64,000 nt of DNA, taken from Enterococcus songbeiensis. GTDB lineage: Bacteria > Bacillota > Bacilli > Lactobacillales > Enterococcaceae. Under the pieces are notes generated by a model that ran no database searches, was not told the DNA's origin, and saw nothing but the letters and a program-made list of their open reading frames with translations. The DNA lies in the NCBI RefSeq assembly GCF_005405265.1, contig NZ_BJDS01000008.1:62001-126000 (forward strand), in the 5' to 3' direction. This document shows positions 1 through 9,332 of the stretch, in pieces. Both the position numbers and the translations under genes were made by a program. Each line of letters starts with the position of its first letter. The first letter of the stretch is position 1.

Positions 1-1085
1 AAATGCGTCGTTTGAATTCAGTGATTGTCTCTTCAGCTGATACTACAGCCGTTCCTGCAGGTGGAGCTTTAGCCGTGGATCGGGATTCTTTTTCTGAATT
101 AGTAACCGAACGCCTAAAAAATCATCCCAATGTTACAATCATGGCAGAAGAAATCACTGAAATTCCGGAAGGACTCACAGTGATTGCCACTGGTCCTTTA
201 ACTTCCGCTCCGCTTGCAGAAGCAATTAAAGAGTTCAACGGTTCTGATGGTTTTTACTTTTATGATGCAGCAGCACCGATCATTGACAAGTCCACGATTG
301 ATATGGAGAAAGTTTATTTAAAATCCCGCTATGATAAAGGGGAAGCAGCCTATCTGAATTGTCCGATGACAGAAGAGGAATTCAATGCCTTTCGCGATGC
401 ATTACTTGAAGCAGAGGTTGCCCCTCTAAAGGAATTCGAAAAAGAAAAATATTTTGAAGGTTGTATGCCAATCGAAGTGATGGCAGGTCGAGGACCAAAG
501 ACAATGTTGTTTGGTCCAATGAAACCAGTCGGCTTGGAAGATCCTAAAACAGGAAAACGTCCGTTTGCGGTTATTCAATTACGTCAGGATAATGCAGCAG
601 CGTCTCTTTATAACATTGTTGGTTTTCAAACGCATTTAAAATGGGGAGAGCAAAAACGAGTTTTCCAAATGATTCCGGGACTGGAACAGGCCGAGTTTGT
701 TCGTTATGGTGTTATGCACCGCAACAGCTTCATGAACTCTCCTGAATTACTGTTGCCAACTTACCAATCAGCTAAAAGAAATGATTTATTTTTTGCTGGT
801 CAAATGACAGGGGTAGAAGGCTATGTTGAAAGTGCGGCGAGCGGTTTGCTGGCAGGACGCAATGCGGCTCGTTTGGCAAAAGGAGAAGAGCCACTGACTT
901 TCCCGCAAGAAACAGTGTTGGGGAGCATGGCGTATTACATCACTCACGCAGAAGGAAAACATTTCCAACCAATGAATGCCAATTTTGGCTTATTGCCAGA
1001 ATTACCTGAACGGATCAAAGATAAAAAAATGCGCTATGAAACTTTGGCACAACGGGCATTAACCGCATTGGAAGAAGTAAGATAA
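1..1085 (+). CDS. trmFO: TrmFO, folate-dependent tRNA (uracil-5-)-methyltransferase, 5'-truncated
   Basis: Methylates U54 of tRNA using methylene-tetrahydrofolate and FAD. About 360 residues are visible; the N-terminal FAD-binding part (roughly 70-80 residues, judging from the usual 430-440 length) lies left of the window. The frame is open to the window edge, so the first visible ATG is internal. Family signatures seen are HRNSFMNSP and, near the C-terminus, [19 protein letters not shown] followed by LLAGRNAA. It sits upstream of xerC as in other enterococci and bacilli and ends at a terminator. Function is confident from the motifs; only the left end is missing. Confidence 0.96.
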   Translation, partial: MRRLNSVIVSSADTTAVPAGGALAVDRDSFSELVTERLKNHPNVTIMAEEITEIPEGLTVIATGPLTSAPLAEAIKEFNGSDGFYFYDAAAPIIDKSTIDMEKVYLKSRYDKGEAAYLNCPMTEEEFNAFRDALLEAEVAPLKEFEKEKYFEGCMPIEVMAGRGPKTMLFGPMKPVGLEDPKTGKRPFAVIQLRQDNAAASLYNIVGFQTHLKWGEQKRVFQMIPGLEQAEFVRYGVMHRNSFMNSPELLLPTYQSAKRNDLFFAGQMTGVEGYVESAASGLLAGRNAARLAKGEEPLTFPQETVLGSMAYYITHAEGKHFQPMNANFGLLPELPERIKDKKMRYETLAQRALTALEEVR

Positions 1086-1100
1086 ACGAATAATTTGCGA

Positions 1101-1129
1101 AAAACGAGGGCGATTGACCTTCGTTTTTT
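1101..1129 (+). terminator. Intrinsic terminator after trmFO
   Basis: A ten-pair stem, AAAACGAGGG against CCTTCGTTTT with one G-T pair and a 7-nt loop, ends in a run of T. It separates trmFO from the xerC promoter. Confidence 0.8.
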
Positions 1130-1134
1130 CTCTG

Positions 1135-1162
1135 AAATTGTGAAGAAATTGTGTAAATTGTG
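1135..1162 (+). repeat. Three direct copies of AAATTGTG upstream of xerC
   Basis: AAATTGTG occurs at 1135, 1146 and 1155 (steps of 11 and 9 nt), about 40 nt before the xerC -35 element. A degenerate fourth element, ATATTGTT, follows. The spacing is close to one helical turn, so a protein-binding site is possible, but nothing else supports that. Confidence 0.5.
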
Positions 1163-1201
1163 AGAAAACTTGAAAATATTGTTTAAATTCTGACAACTAG
1201 T

Positions 1202-1230
1202 TTGTCTTTTTTTTCCGGATATGCTACAGT
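1202..1230 (+). promoter_or_regulatory. xerC promoter
   Basis: TTGTCT (1202-1207), 17-nt spacer, TACAGT (1225-1230), with a 28-nt gap to the xerC ATG. This is a good sigma-A match and the only one between the trmFO terminator and xerC. Confidence 0.6.
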
Positions 1231-1258
1231 TATTTCGAACTAGAAAAGAGGGGAAAAG

Positions 1259-2158
1259 ATGGCGGAAAAAGATTGGCCTCAGGAGTTTTATCGTTATTTA
1301 ATCGTTGAACGAGGTTACTCTGATAAAACGCAAAAAGCCTATCAGGAAGATTTTGAAGATTTTTCAGACTTCTTGAAAAATTCTGGTGATGGCGACTTTT
1401 TAACGATTGACCATCGAGATGTTCGGGTATATTTAAGCTTCTTAAATGAAAAAGAATATAGCCGCAATACCATTAGTCGGAAGATCGCAAGTTTACGCTC
1501 ATTCTATCAATATTTGTTGAAGCAAGAAATCATTGAAGAAAATCCTTTCACCTATATCCATCTAAAAAAACGTACTGGAAAACTGCCTCGCTTTTTATAC
1601 GAAAAGGAAATGGCCGTGTTATTTGACAGTGTTGAAGGAAATCAGCCTTTACAGCAGCGAAACCGTGCGTTATTAGAAATTTTGTACGGTTCCGGTTTGC
1701 GGGTCAGTGAGTGTGCCGGACTTCAGTTGACTGATATTGACTGGTTGGGAGAAGTATTATTGATTCGTGGGAAAGGAAACAAAGAACGTTATGTCCCCTT
1801 CGGTTCTTTTGCACAGCAAGCGTTAGAAACCTATATTGAAAACGGTCGTGTGAGTTTGATGAGTAAGAAAAAGAAAACGCATTCGGTTGTTTTTGTGAAT
1901 CATCTGGGAGATCCGATTACTGCTACGGGTATTGAATACATTTTGAATCAAATCATCAAAAAAAGCAGTTTAGACAGCAAAATCCATCCTCATATGCTGC
2001 GGCATACGTTTGCAACTCACTTACTGAATAATGGCGCAGATATGCGGACGGTACAGGAATTATTAGGTCATGCCAATCTGTCCACGACGCAAATTTATGC
2101 GCATGTGACAAAAGAAAGTTTGCAAAAAAATTATCGTCAATTTCATCCTAGAGCTTGA
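1259..2158 (+). CDS. xerC: Tyrosine recombinase XerC
   Basis: Site-specific recombinase that resolves chromosome dimers at dif, normally together with a partner recombinase. It has 299 residues, the usual length. The N-terminal SAM-like core-binding domain (about 1-95) is followed by the catalytic domain. Catalytic motifs seen are the Arg in GSGLRVSE, HMLRHTFATHLL, the LLGH box and the nucleophile Tyr280 in QIYAHV. The ATG follows AGAGGGGA. Its place between trmFO and hslVU, upstream of codY, is the conserved Firmicutes context. It is a housekeeping recombinase rather than an integrase: no phage or att sites are near. Confidence 0.95.
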   Translation: MAEKDWPQEFYRYLIVERGYSDKTQKAYQEDFEDFSDFLKNSGDGDFLTIDHRDVRVYLSFLNEKEYSRNTISRKIASLRSFYQYLLKQEIIEENPFTYIHLKKRTGKLPRFLYEKEMAVLFDSVEGNQPLQQRNRALLEILYGSGLRVSECAGLQLTDIDWLGEVLLIRGKGNKERYVPFGSFAQQALETYIENGRVSLMSKKKKTHSVVFVNHLGDPITATGIEYILNQIIKKSSLDSKIHPHMLRHTFATHLLNNGADMRTVQELLGHANLSTTQIYAHVTKESLQKNYRQFHPRA

Positions 2159-2243
2159 TTAGTATAGCTGGGATGTTCGTTTTACTTTTTTTTAAAGAGA
2201 AGATTTAACAGGAAAATTAAGTACCGAAACAGGAGGAAAAGAA

Positions 2244-2789
2244 ATGGAATCACAATTTCACTCAACAACGATCTGCGCTGTTGAAAAAGACGGCAAATTT
2301 GCCATGGCAGGTGACGGTCAAGTCACAATGGGAGAACAAGTTGTCATGAAAGGGACCGCCCGCAAAGTTCGACGTATTTATAACGGCGAAGTCGTTGTTG
2401 GATTTGCCGGAAGTGTCGCAGATGCCTTCACATTGGAAGAAAAATTTGAAGGAAAATTGAACGAATACAATGGCAATCTCCAACGAGCAGCTGTTGAATT
2501 AGCACAAGAATGGCGGACACAGCAGTCCATGCAAAAACTGGAAGCGATGCTGATTGTAATGAATGACAAGGAAATGCTGCTGGTTTCAGGAACTGGGGAA
2601 GTGATTGCTCCTGATGATGGGATTTTAGCAATCGGATCTGGTGGAAACTATGCACTAGCCGCAGCCCGTGCGATGAGAACTTACAGCAGTCATGAAATGA
2701 CCGCAAAAGAAATTGCAGAAAATGCATTAAACATCGCCGCAGATATTTGTGTCTTTACCAATCATAATATTATTGTCGAAGAAATGTAG
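2244..2789 (+). CDS. hslV: ATP-dependent protease proteolytic subunit HslV (ClpQ)
   Basis: Threonine/serine peptidase of the cytosolic HslUV proteasome-like complex, degrading unfolded or regulatory proteins fed by HslU. It has 181 residues. The N-terminus [11 protein letters not shown] carries a short extension before the TTI that aligns with the processed catalytic threonine of E. coli HslV, as in Bacillus Cod[19 protein letters not shown] and [15 protein letters not shown] are family motifs. AGGAGG precedes the ATG. hslU follows 14 nt after the stop, so the two are co-transcribed. Whether the extension is removed cannot be told from sequence. Confidence 0.96.
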   Translation: MESQFHSTTICAVEKDGKFAMAGDGQVTMGEQVVMKGTARKVRRIYNGEVVVGFAGSVADAFTLEEKFEGKLNEYNGNLQRAAVELAQEWRTQQSMQKLEAMLIVMNDKEMLLVSGTGEVIAPDDGILAIGSGGNYALAAARAMRTYSSHEMTAKEIAENALNIAADICVFTNHNIIVEEM

Positions 2790-2803
2790 TGAGGAGACTT
2801 TTT

Positions 2804-4201
2804 ATGCAAGCAATAAATCAAACACCTAAAGAAATCGTGAAAGAATTGGATCAGTATATTATTGGTCAGCAAGCAGCAAAAAAATCAGTTGCCGTTGCTT
2901 TACGGAACCGATACCGTCGTTTGCAGTTGGAAGAGTCAATGCGACAAGAGATCACGCCTAAAAATATGCTGATGATCGGACCTACTGGTGTAGGAAAAAC
3001 GGAGATTGCCCGTCGCTTGGCAAAAATTGTTCAGGCACCTTTTGTCAAAGTTGAAGCAACAAAATTCACAGAAGTAGGGTATGTCGGTCGTGACGTGGAG
3101 TCCATGGTTCGTGATCTAGTGGAGAATGCGATTCAAATTGTTCAAAAAGAACAATATAGTCGAGTCTATTCTCGGGCGGTCAAAAAAGCCAATCGTCGGT
3201 TGGTAAAAGTGTTGGTACCGGGAATCAAAAAAGAAAAGAAACAATCAAGTAACCCTTATGAACAAATGATGAATATTTTTTCTGCACAGCAAACCAAAGA
3301 AGAACCAAAAGAAGAATTGACAGAAGAAATCAAAACCAATCGACAAGCGATTTTCGATCAATTGGAAAAAGGATTATTGGATAATCGAGAAGTAACGATT
3401 GAGATTGAAGAACCAAAAACCGCCGCACCAATGATGAACAACGGCTTAGAACAGATGGGAATCGATTTGAATGAAACCTTAGGGGCTTTGAAACCGCAGA
3501 AAAAAATCGAACGGACTGTGACGGTCAAAGAAGCTCGAGAACTATTGATTCAAGAAGAATCTTCAAAATTAGTTAACGATGCGGATATTCATAGTGAGGC
3601 AATTCGCTTGGCAGAATCAAACGGAATCATTTTTATTGATGAAATCGATAAAATCACGTCGAAATCACAGCAGTCAGGAGAAGTTTCTCGGGAAGGGGTA
3701 CAGCGGGATATTTTACCAATTGTTGAAGGATCGCAAGTCAATACGAAATATGGTGCATTACAAACCGATCATATCTTATTCATTGCTTCCGGTGCCTTTC
3801 ATTTGTCAAAACCAAGTGATCTGATTCCCGAATTACAAGGACGTTTCCCAATTCGTGTAGAACTGGAAGATTTGACTGCTGAAGATTTTGTTAAAATTTT
3901 GACCGAACCAAATAATGCTTTGATCAAACAATACATCGCATTGGTGGAAACTGAAAATGTGAAAATCACCTTTACCATTGAAGCCATCGAAAGAATTGCA
4001 CAGATTGCGTTTGATGTAAACCGTGATACCGACAATATTGGGGCACGACGGTTGCATACGATTTTGGAAAAATTGTTGGAGGACCTACTGTTTGAAGCGC
4101 CGGATATGCAAATGGGAGAAATCACTATTACGGAAAGCTATGTAAATGAAAAGTTAGGATCAATCATCCAAGACCAAGATTTGAGCCGCTACATTTTATA
4201 G
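2804..4201 (+). CDS. hslU: ATP-dependent protease ATPase subunit HslU (ClpY)
   Basis: AAA+ unfoldase that threads substrates into HslV. I take the ATG at 2804 (465 residues) because TGAGGAG lies just before it; the in-frame GTG at 2789 would place that SD inside the gene. Motifs: IIGQQ near the N-terminus, Walker [10 protein letters not shown], the GYVGRDVES pore loop, a charged intermediate domain (about 130-230), Walker [10 protein letters not shown] and the sensor-2 region GARRLHTI. It ends with the usual buried SRYIL tail that docks into HslV. codY follows 18 nt downstream and is probably in the same transcript. Confidence 0.96.
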   Translation: MQAINQTPKEIVKELDQYIIGQQAAKKSVAVALRNRYRRLQLEESMRQEITPKNMLMIGPTGVGKTEIARRLAKIVQAPFVKVEATKFTEVGYVGRDVESMVRDLVENAIQIVQKEQYSRVYSRAVKKANRRLVKVLVPGIKKEKKQSSNPYEQMMNIFSAQQTKEEPKEELTEEIKTNRQAIFDQLEKGLLDNREVTIEIEEPKTAAPMMNNGLEQMGIDLNETLGALKPQKKIERTVTVKEARELLIQEESSKLVNDADIHSEAIRLAESNGIIFIDEIDKITSKSQQSGEVSREGVQRDILPIVEGSQVNTKYGALQTDHILFIASGAFHLSKPSDLIPELQGRFPIRVELEDLTAEDFVKILTEPNNALIKQYIALVETENVKITFTIEAIERIAQIAFDVNRDTDNIGARRLHTILEKLLEDLLFEAPDMQMGEITITESYVNEKLGSIIQDQDLSRYIL

Positions 4202-4219
4202 GGAGATGAGGAGTAAAAA

Positions 4220-5011
4220 ATGACAACTTTATTAGAAAAAACCAGACGTATCAATGAATTGCTGCAACAAAAAAATACCTTTGATATGAGTACGGATCTG
4301 CCTTATGATAAAATGGCGATGAGTTTGGGGGATATTCTTGACTGCAATGCTTATATCATTAGCAGTGAAGGAACATTATTGGGCTTTAATGAAAAACATG
4401 ATGTTAACAATGATCGGGTAAAAAGCATGTTTGTTGAAAAACAATTTCCTAAATCCTATACAGATACCGTGGATCATTTAGGAAAAACAGAAGCAAATAT
4501 TCCAATCAGCAGTGATATGACTGCCTTTCCAGTTGAATCACGGGAGCAATATCCTCATGGTTTAACAACGGTGGTGCCGATTTTTGGTGCCGGAGAACGG
4601 TTGGGAACGATTATTCTTGCCCGCATCGATGCTTCCTTTGACGATGATGATTTGGTTTTAGCGGAATACGGGGCAACAGTTGTTGGAATGCAATTTCTTT
4701 ACCAAAAATCTCGCAGCATTGAAGAAGATGTTCGCAGTGCTACGGCTGTGCAAATGGCGATCAACACCCTTTCTTACAGCGAATTAAAAGCTGTACAAGC
4801 GATTTTTGCAGCATTGGAAGGCAATGAAGGACGCTTAACAGCTTCAAATATTGCCGATGAAATCGGAATCACCCGATCGGTTATCGTCAATGCTTTGAGA
4901 AAATTGGAATCAGCCGGAATCATCGAATCTCGTTCACTGGGAATGAAGGGAACGTATTTGCGCGTCTTAAATGACCGGTTTAAAGAAGAATTAAATAAAC
5001 ACGCCTACTAG
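4220..5011 (+). CDS. codY: GTP- and branched-chain-amino-acid-sensing global repressor CodY
   Basis: Global regulator of nutrient-limitation genes in low-GC Gram-positives. It has 263 residues: an N-terminal GAF domain (about 1-155) for the effector amino acids, and a C-terminal winged helix with ASNIADEIGITRSVIVNALR as recognition region and SRSLGMKGTYLRV as the wing. ATG at 4220 follows GATGAGGAG. The order xerC-hslV-hslU-codY is the classical clp/cod operon of Bacillus and enterococci, which confirms identity. I saw no clear copy of the CodY box in the window, so its local targets are not evident. Confidence 0.97.
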   Translation: MTTLLEKTRRINELLQQKNTFDMSTDLPYDKMAMSLGDILDCNAYIISSEGTLLGFNEKHDVNNDRVKSMFVEKQFPKSYTDTVDHLGKTEANIPISSDMTAFPVESREQYPHGLTTVVPIFGAGERLGTIILARIDASFDDDDLVLAEYGATVVGMQFLYQKSRSIEEDVRSATAVQMAINTLSYSELKAVQAIFAALEGNEGRLTASNIADEIGITRSVIVNALRKLESAGIIESRSLGMKGTYLRVLNDRFKEELNKHAY

Positions 5012-5023
5012 GGGGAGAAAATC

Positions 5024-5899
5024 ATGTCGATCATCATTGAAAACGATCAACTGATCGCTGTAATCGCTGAACATGGTGCGGAGCTTCAAAGCTTAAAAAA
5101 CAAGGAAAATCAATTAGAGTATATTTGGAAAGGGGACCCGGAATATTGGGGCAAGCATGCACCGCTGCTTTTTCCAATCGTGGGTGCGCTTAAAAATGAT
5201 CACTATCAGTATCAAGGGAAAAACTATACCTTGCCACGACACGGGTTTGCCCGAAATATGGACTTTGAAGTAGTAAACCATACTGCAGAAAGTGTCAGCT
5301 TTTTGTTGAAGAGTTCAGAAGAAACCCGGGAGAATTATCCCTTTGATTTTGAGCTGTATGTTCATTATGAACTTGGGGGAGACGGCATACAGGTTCGTTA
5401 CGAAGTTATCAATTTGAGTGAAGAAGAAATGTTCTTTTCAATTGGCGGGCATCCGGCTTTTAACGTGCCTTTAGATCCCGCACTGTCCTTTGAGGATTAT
5501 TACTTAGCATTTTCTCCACGGAAATCTCGGTTGATTTTACCATTGGAAGGTAATTATGTGAACATGGATCAACGAACATTAGGGCAAACGAATACTAATA
5601 TCGGATTAACTCATGAATTGTTCAAAAACGACGCCTTGATTTATGAAACAAAAGGGCTAAATTCAATTTCGATTTGCAGTGAAAAATCTCCTCACGGGGT
5701 TACTCTGACGTATAATAATATGCCTTATGTCGGTATTTGGTCACCAACACCAAAAGAAGCACCATTTGTTTGTATCGAACCGTGGGTAGGGATCGCCGAT
5801 ACGTTGGATGCTTCCGGTGACTTAGTTGAAAAATTGGGTATTCAACAATTAGCCGGTCGGGAAAGCTTCCAAACAAAATATGCGATTACTCTTAGATAA
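5024..5899 (+). CDS. Aldose 1-epimerase family protein (LacX/YphB-like)
   Basis: Predicted beta-sandwich mutarotase-like enzyme acting on hexoses or hexose-6-phosphates, cytosolic. It has 291 residues. Seen are PLLFPIVGAL, the RHGFARN histidine motif, FSIGGHPAFNVPL (catalytic-type His) and a C-terminal FVCIEPWVG. The start lies 12 nt after codY behind GGGGGAGA, so it is probably read from the same transcript and ends at the convergent terminator shared with plsY. LacX-type members are related to but distinct from GalM; the exact sugar substrate cannot be assigned. Confidence 0.85.
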   Translation: MSIIIENDQLIAVIAEHGAELQSLKNKENQLEYIWKGDPEYWGKHAPLLFPIVGALKNDHYQYQGKNYTLPRHGFARNMDFEVVNHTAESVSFLLKSSEETRENYPFDFELYVHYELGGDGIQVRYEVINLSEEEMFFSIGGHPAFNVPLDPALSFEDYYLAFSPRKSRLILPLEGNYVNMDQRTLGQTNTNIGLTHELFKNDALIYETKGLNSISICSEKSPHGVTLTYNNMPYVGIWSPTPKEAPFVCIEPWVGIADTLDASGDLVEKLGIQQLAGRESFQTKYAITLR

Positions 5900-5905
5900 G
5901 CTGAA

Positions 5906-5949
5906 AAAAAGCCCATGAAACAAGCAAACTTGATTTCATGGGATCTTTT
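5906..5949. terminator. Bidirectional terminator between codY operon and plsY
   Basis: CCCATGAAACAAG against CTTGATTTCATGGG (5912-5942) with a 4-nt loop, flanked by an A-run on the left and a T-run on the right. It can serve both convergent transcripts. Confidence 0.85.
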
Positions 5950-5963
5950 TCTAGCGATTGATT

Positions 5964-6599
5964 TTATTTTTTGCGACTGCTGTTCAAGCCAAAAGGCACG
6001 CGGCTTTCAGTTCCTTCTTTAATACGTTTGATGTTTTCGCGATGGCGATAGAAAATAAACAGCGTGATTCCCAACGTGATAAAAGTCAGCAACCAATTTT
6101 GTTTTGGTAAAATAGCGGGAGCAACGATAGGTAAAAGAACAGTGGAAATTGTAATGATGACTGCCGCAATCATGCTTGTCAGACTAACCATACTGGTAAA
6201 AAACAATCCGATGACAAACACGATGATGGAGTAAAGAAAGAAAATCGGACTGTAGCCTAAAAGCATTCCACCACTGGTTGCAACGGCTTTGCCGCCTTTA
6301 AAGCCGGCAAAAATTGGGAAAGTATGGCCTAAAATGGCACAAATACCAAACCATAAGGGATTGATTGATGTCAGATGAAACAATGCAGGCAAACAAGTAG
6401 CAAGGGTTCCTTTTAAAACGTCTAAGACGAAAACAAGGATACCGGCTGTTTTTCCCAATACGCGAAAAGTATTTGTGGTACCCATATTGCCACTACCAAA
6501 TTCACGAATATCTTTTTTGTAAAAAAGTTTACCGACCCAAACACCGGAGGGAATCGATCCCAGTAAATAAGCAGTAAGCATCAGAATGATAATTTTCAT
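5964..6599 (-). CDS. plsY: Glycerol-3-phosphate acyltransferase PlsY
   Basis: Integral membrane enzyme transferring acyl from acyl-phosphate to glycerol-3-phosphate, the first step of phospholipid synthesis in Gram-positives. It has 211 residues from the ATG at 6599, chosen because GAGAGG lies 7 nt upstream; an in-frame TTG at 6617 would put that SD inside the gene. Conserved motifs: SIPSG, FGSGNMGTTN, GHTFPIFAGFKGGKAVATSGG. About five hydrophobic segments. It is divergent from the CoA-binding protein gene and parEC, the same arrangement as Bacillus yneS-yneT-parE-parC. Confidence 0.95.
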   Translation of the reverse strand: MKIIILMLTAYLLGSIPSGVWVGKLFYKKDIREFGSGNMGTTNTFRVLGKTAGILVFVLDVLKGTLATCLPALFHLTSINPLWFGICAILGHTFPIFAGFKGGKAVATSGGMLLGYSPIFFLYSIIVFVIGLFFTSMVSLTSMIAAVIITISTVLLPIVAPAILPKQNWLLTFITLGITLFIFYRHRENIKRIKEGTESRVPFGLNSSRKK

Positions 6600-6705
6600 G
6601 TATAAACCTCTCTTCAATGACTAGGACAATTTTAGCATGAATAGAAATGTGGAACAACTAGAATCACGAAGAGAAGACAGCAAAAAATACCAATGAGGTG
6701 AAAAA

Positions 6706-7131
6706 ATGTCTTTTGAAAATCCAGATTTAAAAACCATCGCTTCTTATTTAAATGAAGCAAAAACCATCGCAGTTGTTGGGCTAAGTAAAAATCCTGAACG
6801 AACTAGCTACCGGATTGCACAGATTCTACAAGAGCACGGCTACCGGATTATTCCGGTCAATCCAGTCGTTGAGGGAGAAATTTTGGGAGAAAAAGTGTAT
6901 GATCGTCTGCAGGATATTCCAGAACCAATCGATATCGTGGATATTTTCCGTCGAGGGGAGTTTTTGCCGGAAATCGCTCACGATTTTCTAGAAACAGATG
7001 CAAAAGTTTTCTGGGCACAATTAGGTATCGAGAATGATGAAGCCGCAGAAATTTTGCGAGCTGCAGGCCGTAATGATATCGTCATGAACCGATGCATCAA
7101 GATCGAATTAGGAAAAATTAATCAAGCATAA
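6706..7131 (+). CDS. CoA-binding domain protein (YneT/YccU type)
   Basis: Small Rossmann-fold protein of 141 residues. VVGLSKNPERTSYRIAQIL is the nucleotide/CoA-binding loop, and IIPVNP and IVDIFRR are typical of the CoA_binding_2 family. Position between plsY and parE is conserved in Firmicutes, which supports orthology with Bacillus YneT. No enzymatic function is established for this family. ATG behind GAGGTG. A weak terminator follows, so parE probably has its own promoter. Confidence 0.85.
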   Translation: MSFENPDLKTIASYLNEAKTIAVVGLSKNPERTSYRIAQILQEHGYRIIPVNPVVEGEILGEKVYDRLQDIPEPIDIVDIFRRGEFLPEIAHDFLETDAKVFWAQLGIENDEAAEILRAAGRNDIVMNRCIKIELGKINQA

Positions 7132-7177
7132 ATTGATACCTAGAATTTTTTTCTAACAAAAATACAGGAGCATCAAA

Positions 7178-7219
7178 GGGAGTGGTCAAAAAATAAATTT
7201 TTGGCTTCTCTCTTTTTTT
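7178..7219 (+). terminator. Probable terminator upstream of parE
   Basis: GGGAGTGGTCAAAAA can pair imperfectly with TTTTTGGCTTCTCTC, followed by seven T. The imperfect stem makes it moderate evidence. Confidence 0.6.
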
Positions 7220-7290
7220 CAGCTGCTTTTTAGAGTATCATAAGAAATGGTGCGATTGATTCGCACAGTTCAAATGAAGGAGCGTTGAAT

Positions 7291-9321
7291 TTGGCAAAAA
7301 ATAAAACCAACGAATACAATGATGCTTCGATTCAAGTTTTAGAAGGTTTGGAAGCTGTTCGTAAGAGACCGGGAATGTATATTGGTTCAACCGATAGCCG
7401 TGGTCTGCATCATTTAGTTTATGAAATCGTAGATAATGCAGTTGATGAAGCATTGTCCGGTTATGGAAATGAAATTAGTGTGACAATCAATCACGATAAC
7501 AGTATCTCAGTTACTGACAGCGGTCGGGGAATGCCGGTCGGAATGCATGCTTCTGGGATTCCTACTGTTGAAGTTATCTTTACCGTTTTACATGCCGGCG
7601 GAAAATTTGGTCAAGGCGGCTATAAAACTTCTGGTGGATTACACGGTGTTGGTGCCAGTGTCGTTAATGCCCTTTCGAAGTGGTTGAAGGTGACCATCGT
7701 TCGTGACGGTATGGAATACCAAGAAGAATTTAAAAATGGCGGCAAGCCAGACGGCACCTTGAAAAAAATCGGCAAGACGCGGAAGAAAAACGGAACTACC
7801 GTAACCTTCATGCCGGACGATACGATTTTTTCAACAACGAAATTTTCCTACGATATTTTGGCGGAACGATTGCGGGAATCGGCCTTTTTGTTACGAGGTG
7901 TGAAAATCACCTTAACGGATTTGCGGGAAGAACCTGTATCAGAAACCTTTCATTTTGAAGAAGGAATTAAAGAGTTCGTCAACTATTTAAATGAAGAAAA
8001 GGATACCTTGTCTCCAGTCATTTATTTTTCTGGTGAAAAAGAAGGCATCGAAGTAGAGATTGCCTACCAATACAATGATGGTTATTCCGAAAATGTCTTG
8101 TCTTTCGTTAATAATGTCCGAACAAAAGATGGTGGTACCCATGAAGCCGGCATGCGGGCTTCCATGACGAAGGCTTATAATGAGTATGCCCGTAAAGTTG
8201 GTTTATTAAAGGAAAAAGATAAAAATCTTGAAGGCAGTGATTTTCGTGAAGGATTGGCGGCGGTGTTGTCGATTCGAGTACCGGAAAATCTTTTGCAATT
8301 TGAAGGGCAAACCAAAGAAAAACTAGGGACACCGATTGCCAGAAATGCGGTGGACAATGTCATCGGAGAACAACTAGGTTTTTACTTGCAGGAAAACAGC
8401 GAAATGAGCCAAATGCTGGTTCGAAAAGCTGTCAAAGCCCGGGAAGCACGAGAGGCTGCCCGCAAAGCACGGGAAGAAAGCCGCACCGGAAAGAAACGAA
8501 AAAAAGGGGAATCTCTTTTATCTGGAAAATTGACACCAGCCCAATCTCGAAATCCCAAACGCAATGAATTGTATCTTGTGGAAGGAGATTCTGCCGGAGG
8601 CTCAGCCAAGCAAGGGCGGGATCGGAAATTCCAAGCAATTTTGCCTTTACGAGGAAAAGTTATCAACACAGAAAAAGCAAAAATGCAGGATATTTTAAAA
8701 AACGAAGAAATCAATACTATGATTTATACGATTGGTGCCGGTGTCGGGCCGGAATTTGCCATTGATGATTGCAACTATGATAAAGTCATCATCATGACGG
8801 ATGCGGATACCGATGGTGCCCACATTCAAGTGTTACTGCTAACCTTTTTCTATCGCTATATGAAGCCGCTAATTGAAGCGGGAAAAATCTATATTGCGCT
8901 GCCCCCTCTTTATAAAGTATCAAAGGGTGTCGGAAAAAAAGCCGTGGTTGAATATGCGTGGACCGACGAAGAATTATCTGAGGTAACGACAAAAGTTGGT
9001 AAGGGCTACATGTTGCAACGATACAAAGGTCTGGGGGAAATGAATGCGGAACAGCTGTGGGAAACCACGATGGACCCGGCTACCCGAACCTTAATTCGTG
9101 TGCGAATTGATGATGCAGCGCAAGCAGAGCGTAGAGTTACAACCTTGATGGGGGATAAAGTCGAACCCCGCCGAAAGTGGATCGAACGACATGTTCAGTT
9201 TACTTTGGAAGAAGACGGCAGTATTTTGGATCGTAAGGAAAATGAGACTGGACCTTTAGAAACTACCGAAAAAACGGACGTTCCAGAAACAATTGAAGAA
9301 ATCAATTTATTTAACGAATAG
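7291..9321 (+). CDS. parE: DNA topoisomerase IV subunit B (ParE)
   Basis: ATPase subunit of topoisomerase IV, which decatenates daughter chromosomes. Start is TTG at 7291 (676 residues): AAGGAG at 7277-7282 is 8 nt from it, but only 2 nt from the alternative in-frame TTG at 7285. GHKL ATPase motifs EIVDNAVDEA and GGLHGVGASVVNAL, Toprim motifs EGDSAGG and DADTDGAH, and RDRKFQAILPLRGK separate ParE from GyrB. The C-terminal 30 residues are acidic. parC follows after 11 nt; the two are one operon. Confidence 0.96.
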   Translation: MAKNKTNEYNDASIQVLEGLEAVRKRPGMYIGSTDSRGLHHLVYEIVDNAVDEALSGYGNEISVTINHDNSISVTDSGRGMPVGMHASGIPTVEVIFTVLHAGGKFGQGGYKTSGGLHGVGASVVNALSKWLKVTIVRDGMEYQEEFKNGGKPDGTLKKIGKTRKKNGTTVTFMPDDTIFSTTKFSYDILAERLRESAFLLRGVKITLTDLREEPVSETFHFEEGIKEFVNYLNEEKDTLSPVIYFSGEKEGIEVEIAYQYNDGYSENVLSFVNNVRTKDGGTHEAGMRASMTKAYNEYARKVGLLKEKDKNLEGSDFREGLAAVLSIRVPENLLQFEGQTKEKLGTPIARNAVDNVIGEQLGFYLQENSEMSQMLVRKAVKAREAREAARKAREESRTGKKRKKGESLLSGKLTPAQSRNPKRNELYLVEGDSAGGSAKQGRDRKFQAILPLRGKVINTEKAKMQDILKNEEINTMIYTIGAGVGPEFAIDDCNYDKVIIMTDADTDGAHIQVLLLTFFYRYMKPLIEAGKIYIALPPLYKVSKGVGKKAVVEYAWTDEELSEVTTKVGKGYMLQRYKGLGEMNAEQLWETTMDPATRTLIRVRIDDAAQAERRVTTLMGDKVEPRRKWIERHVQFTLEEDGSILDRKENETGPLETTEKTDVPETIEEINLFNE

Positions 9322-9332
9322 GAGGTGCCCTC

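Noticed and set aside
1259-2158. XerC as an integrase marking a mobile element
   Set aside because: Housekeeping length, motifs and the conserved trmFO-xerC-hslVU-codY order; no att repeats or cargo genes.
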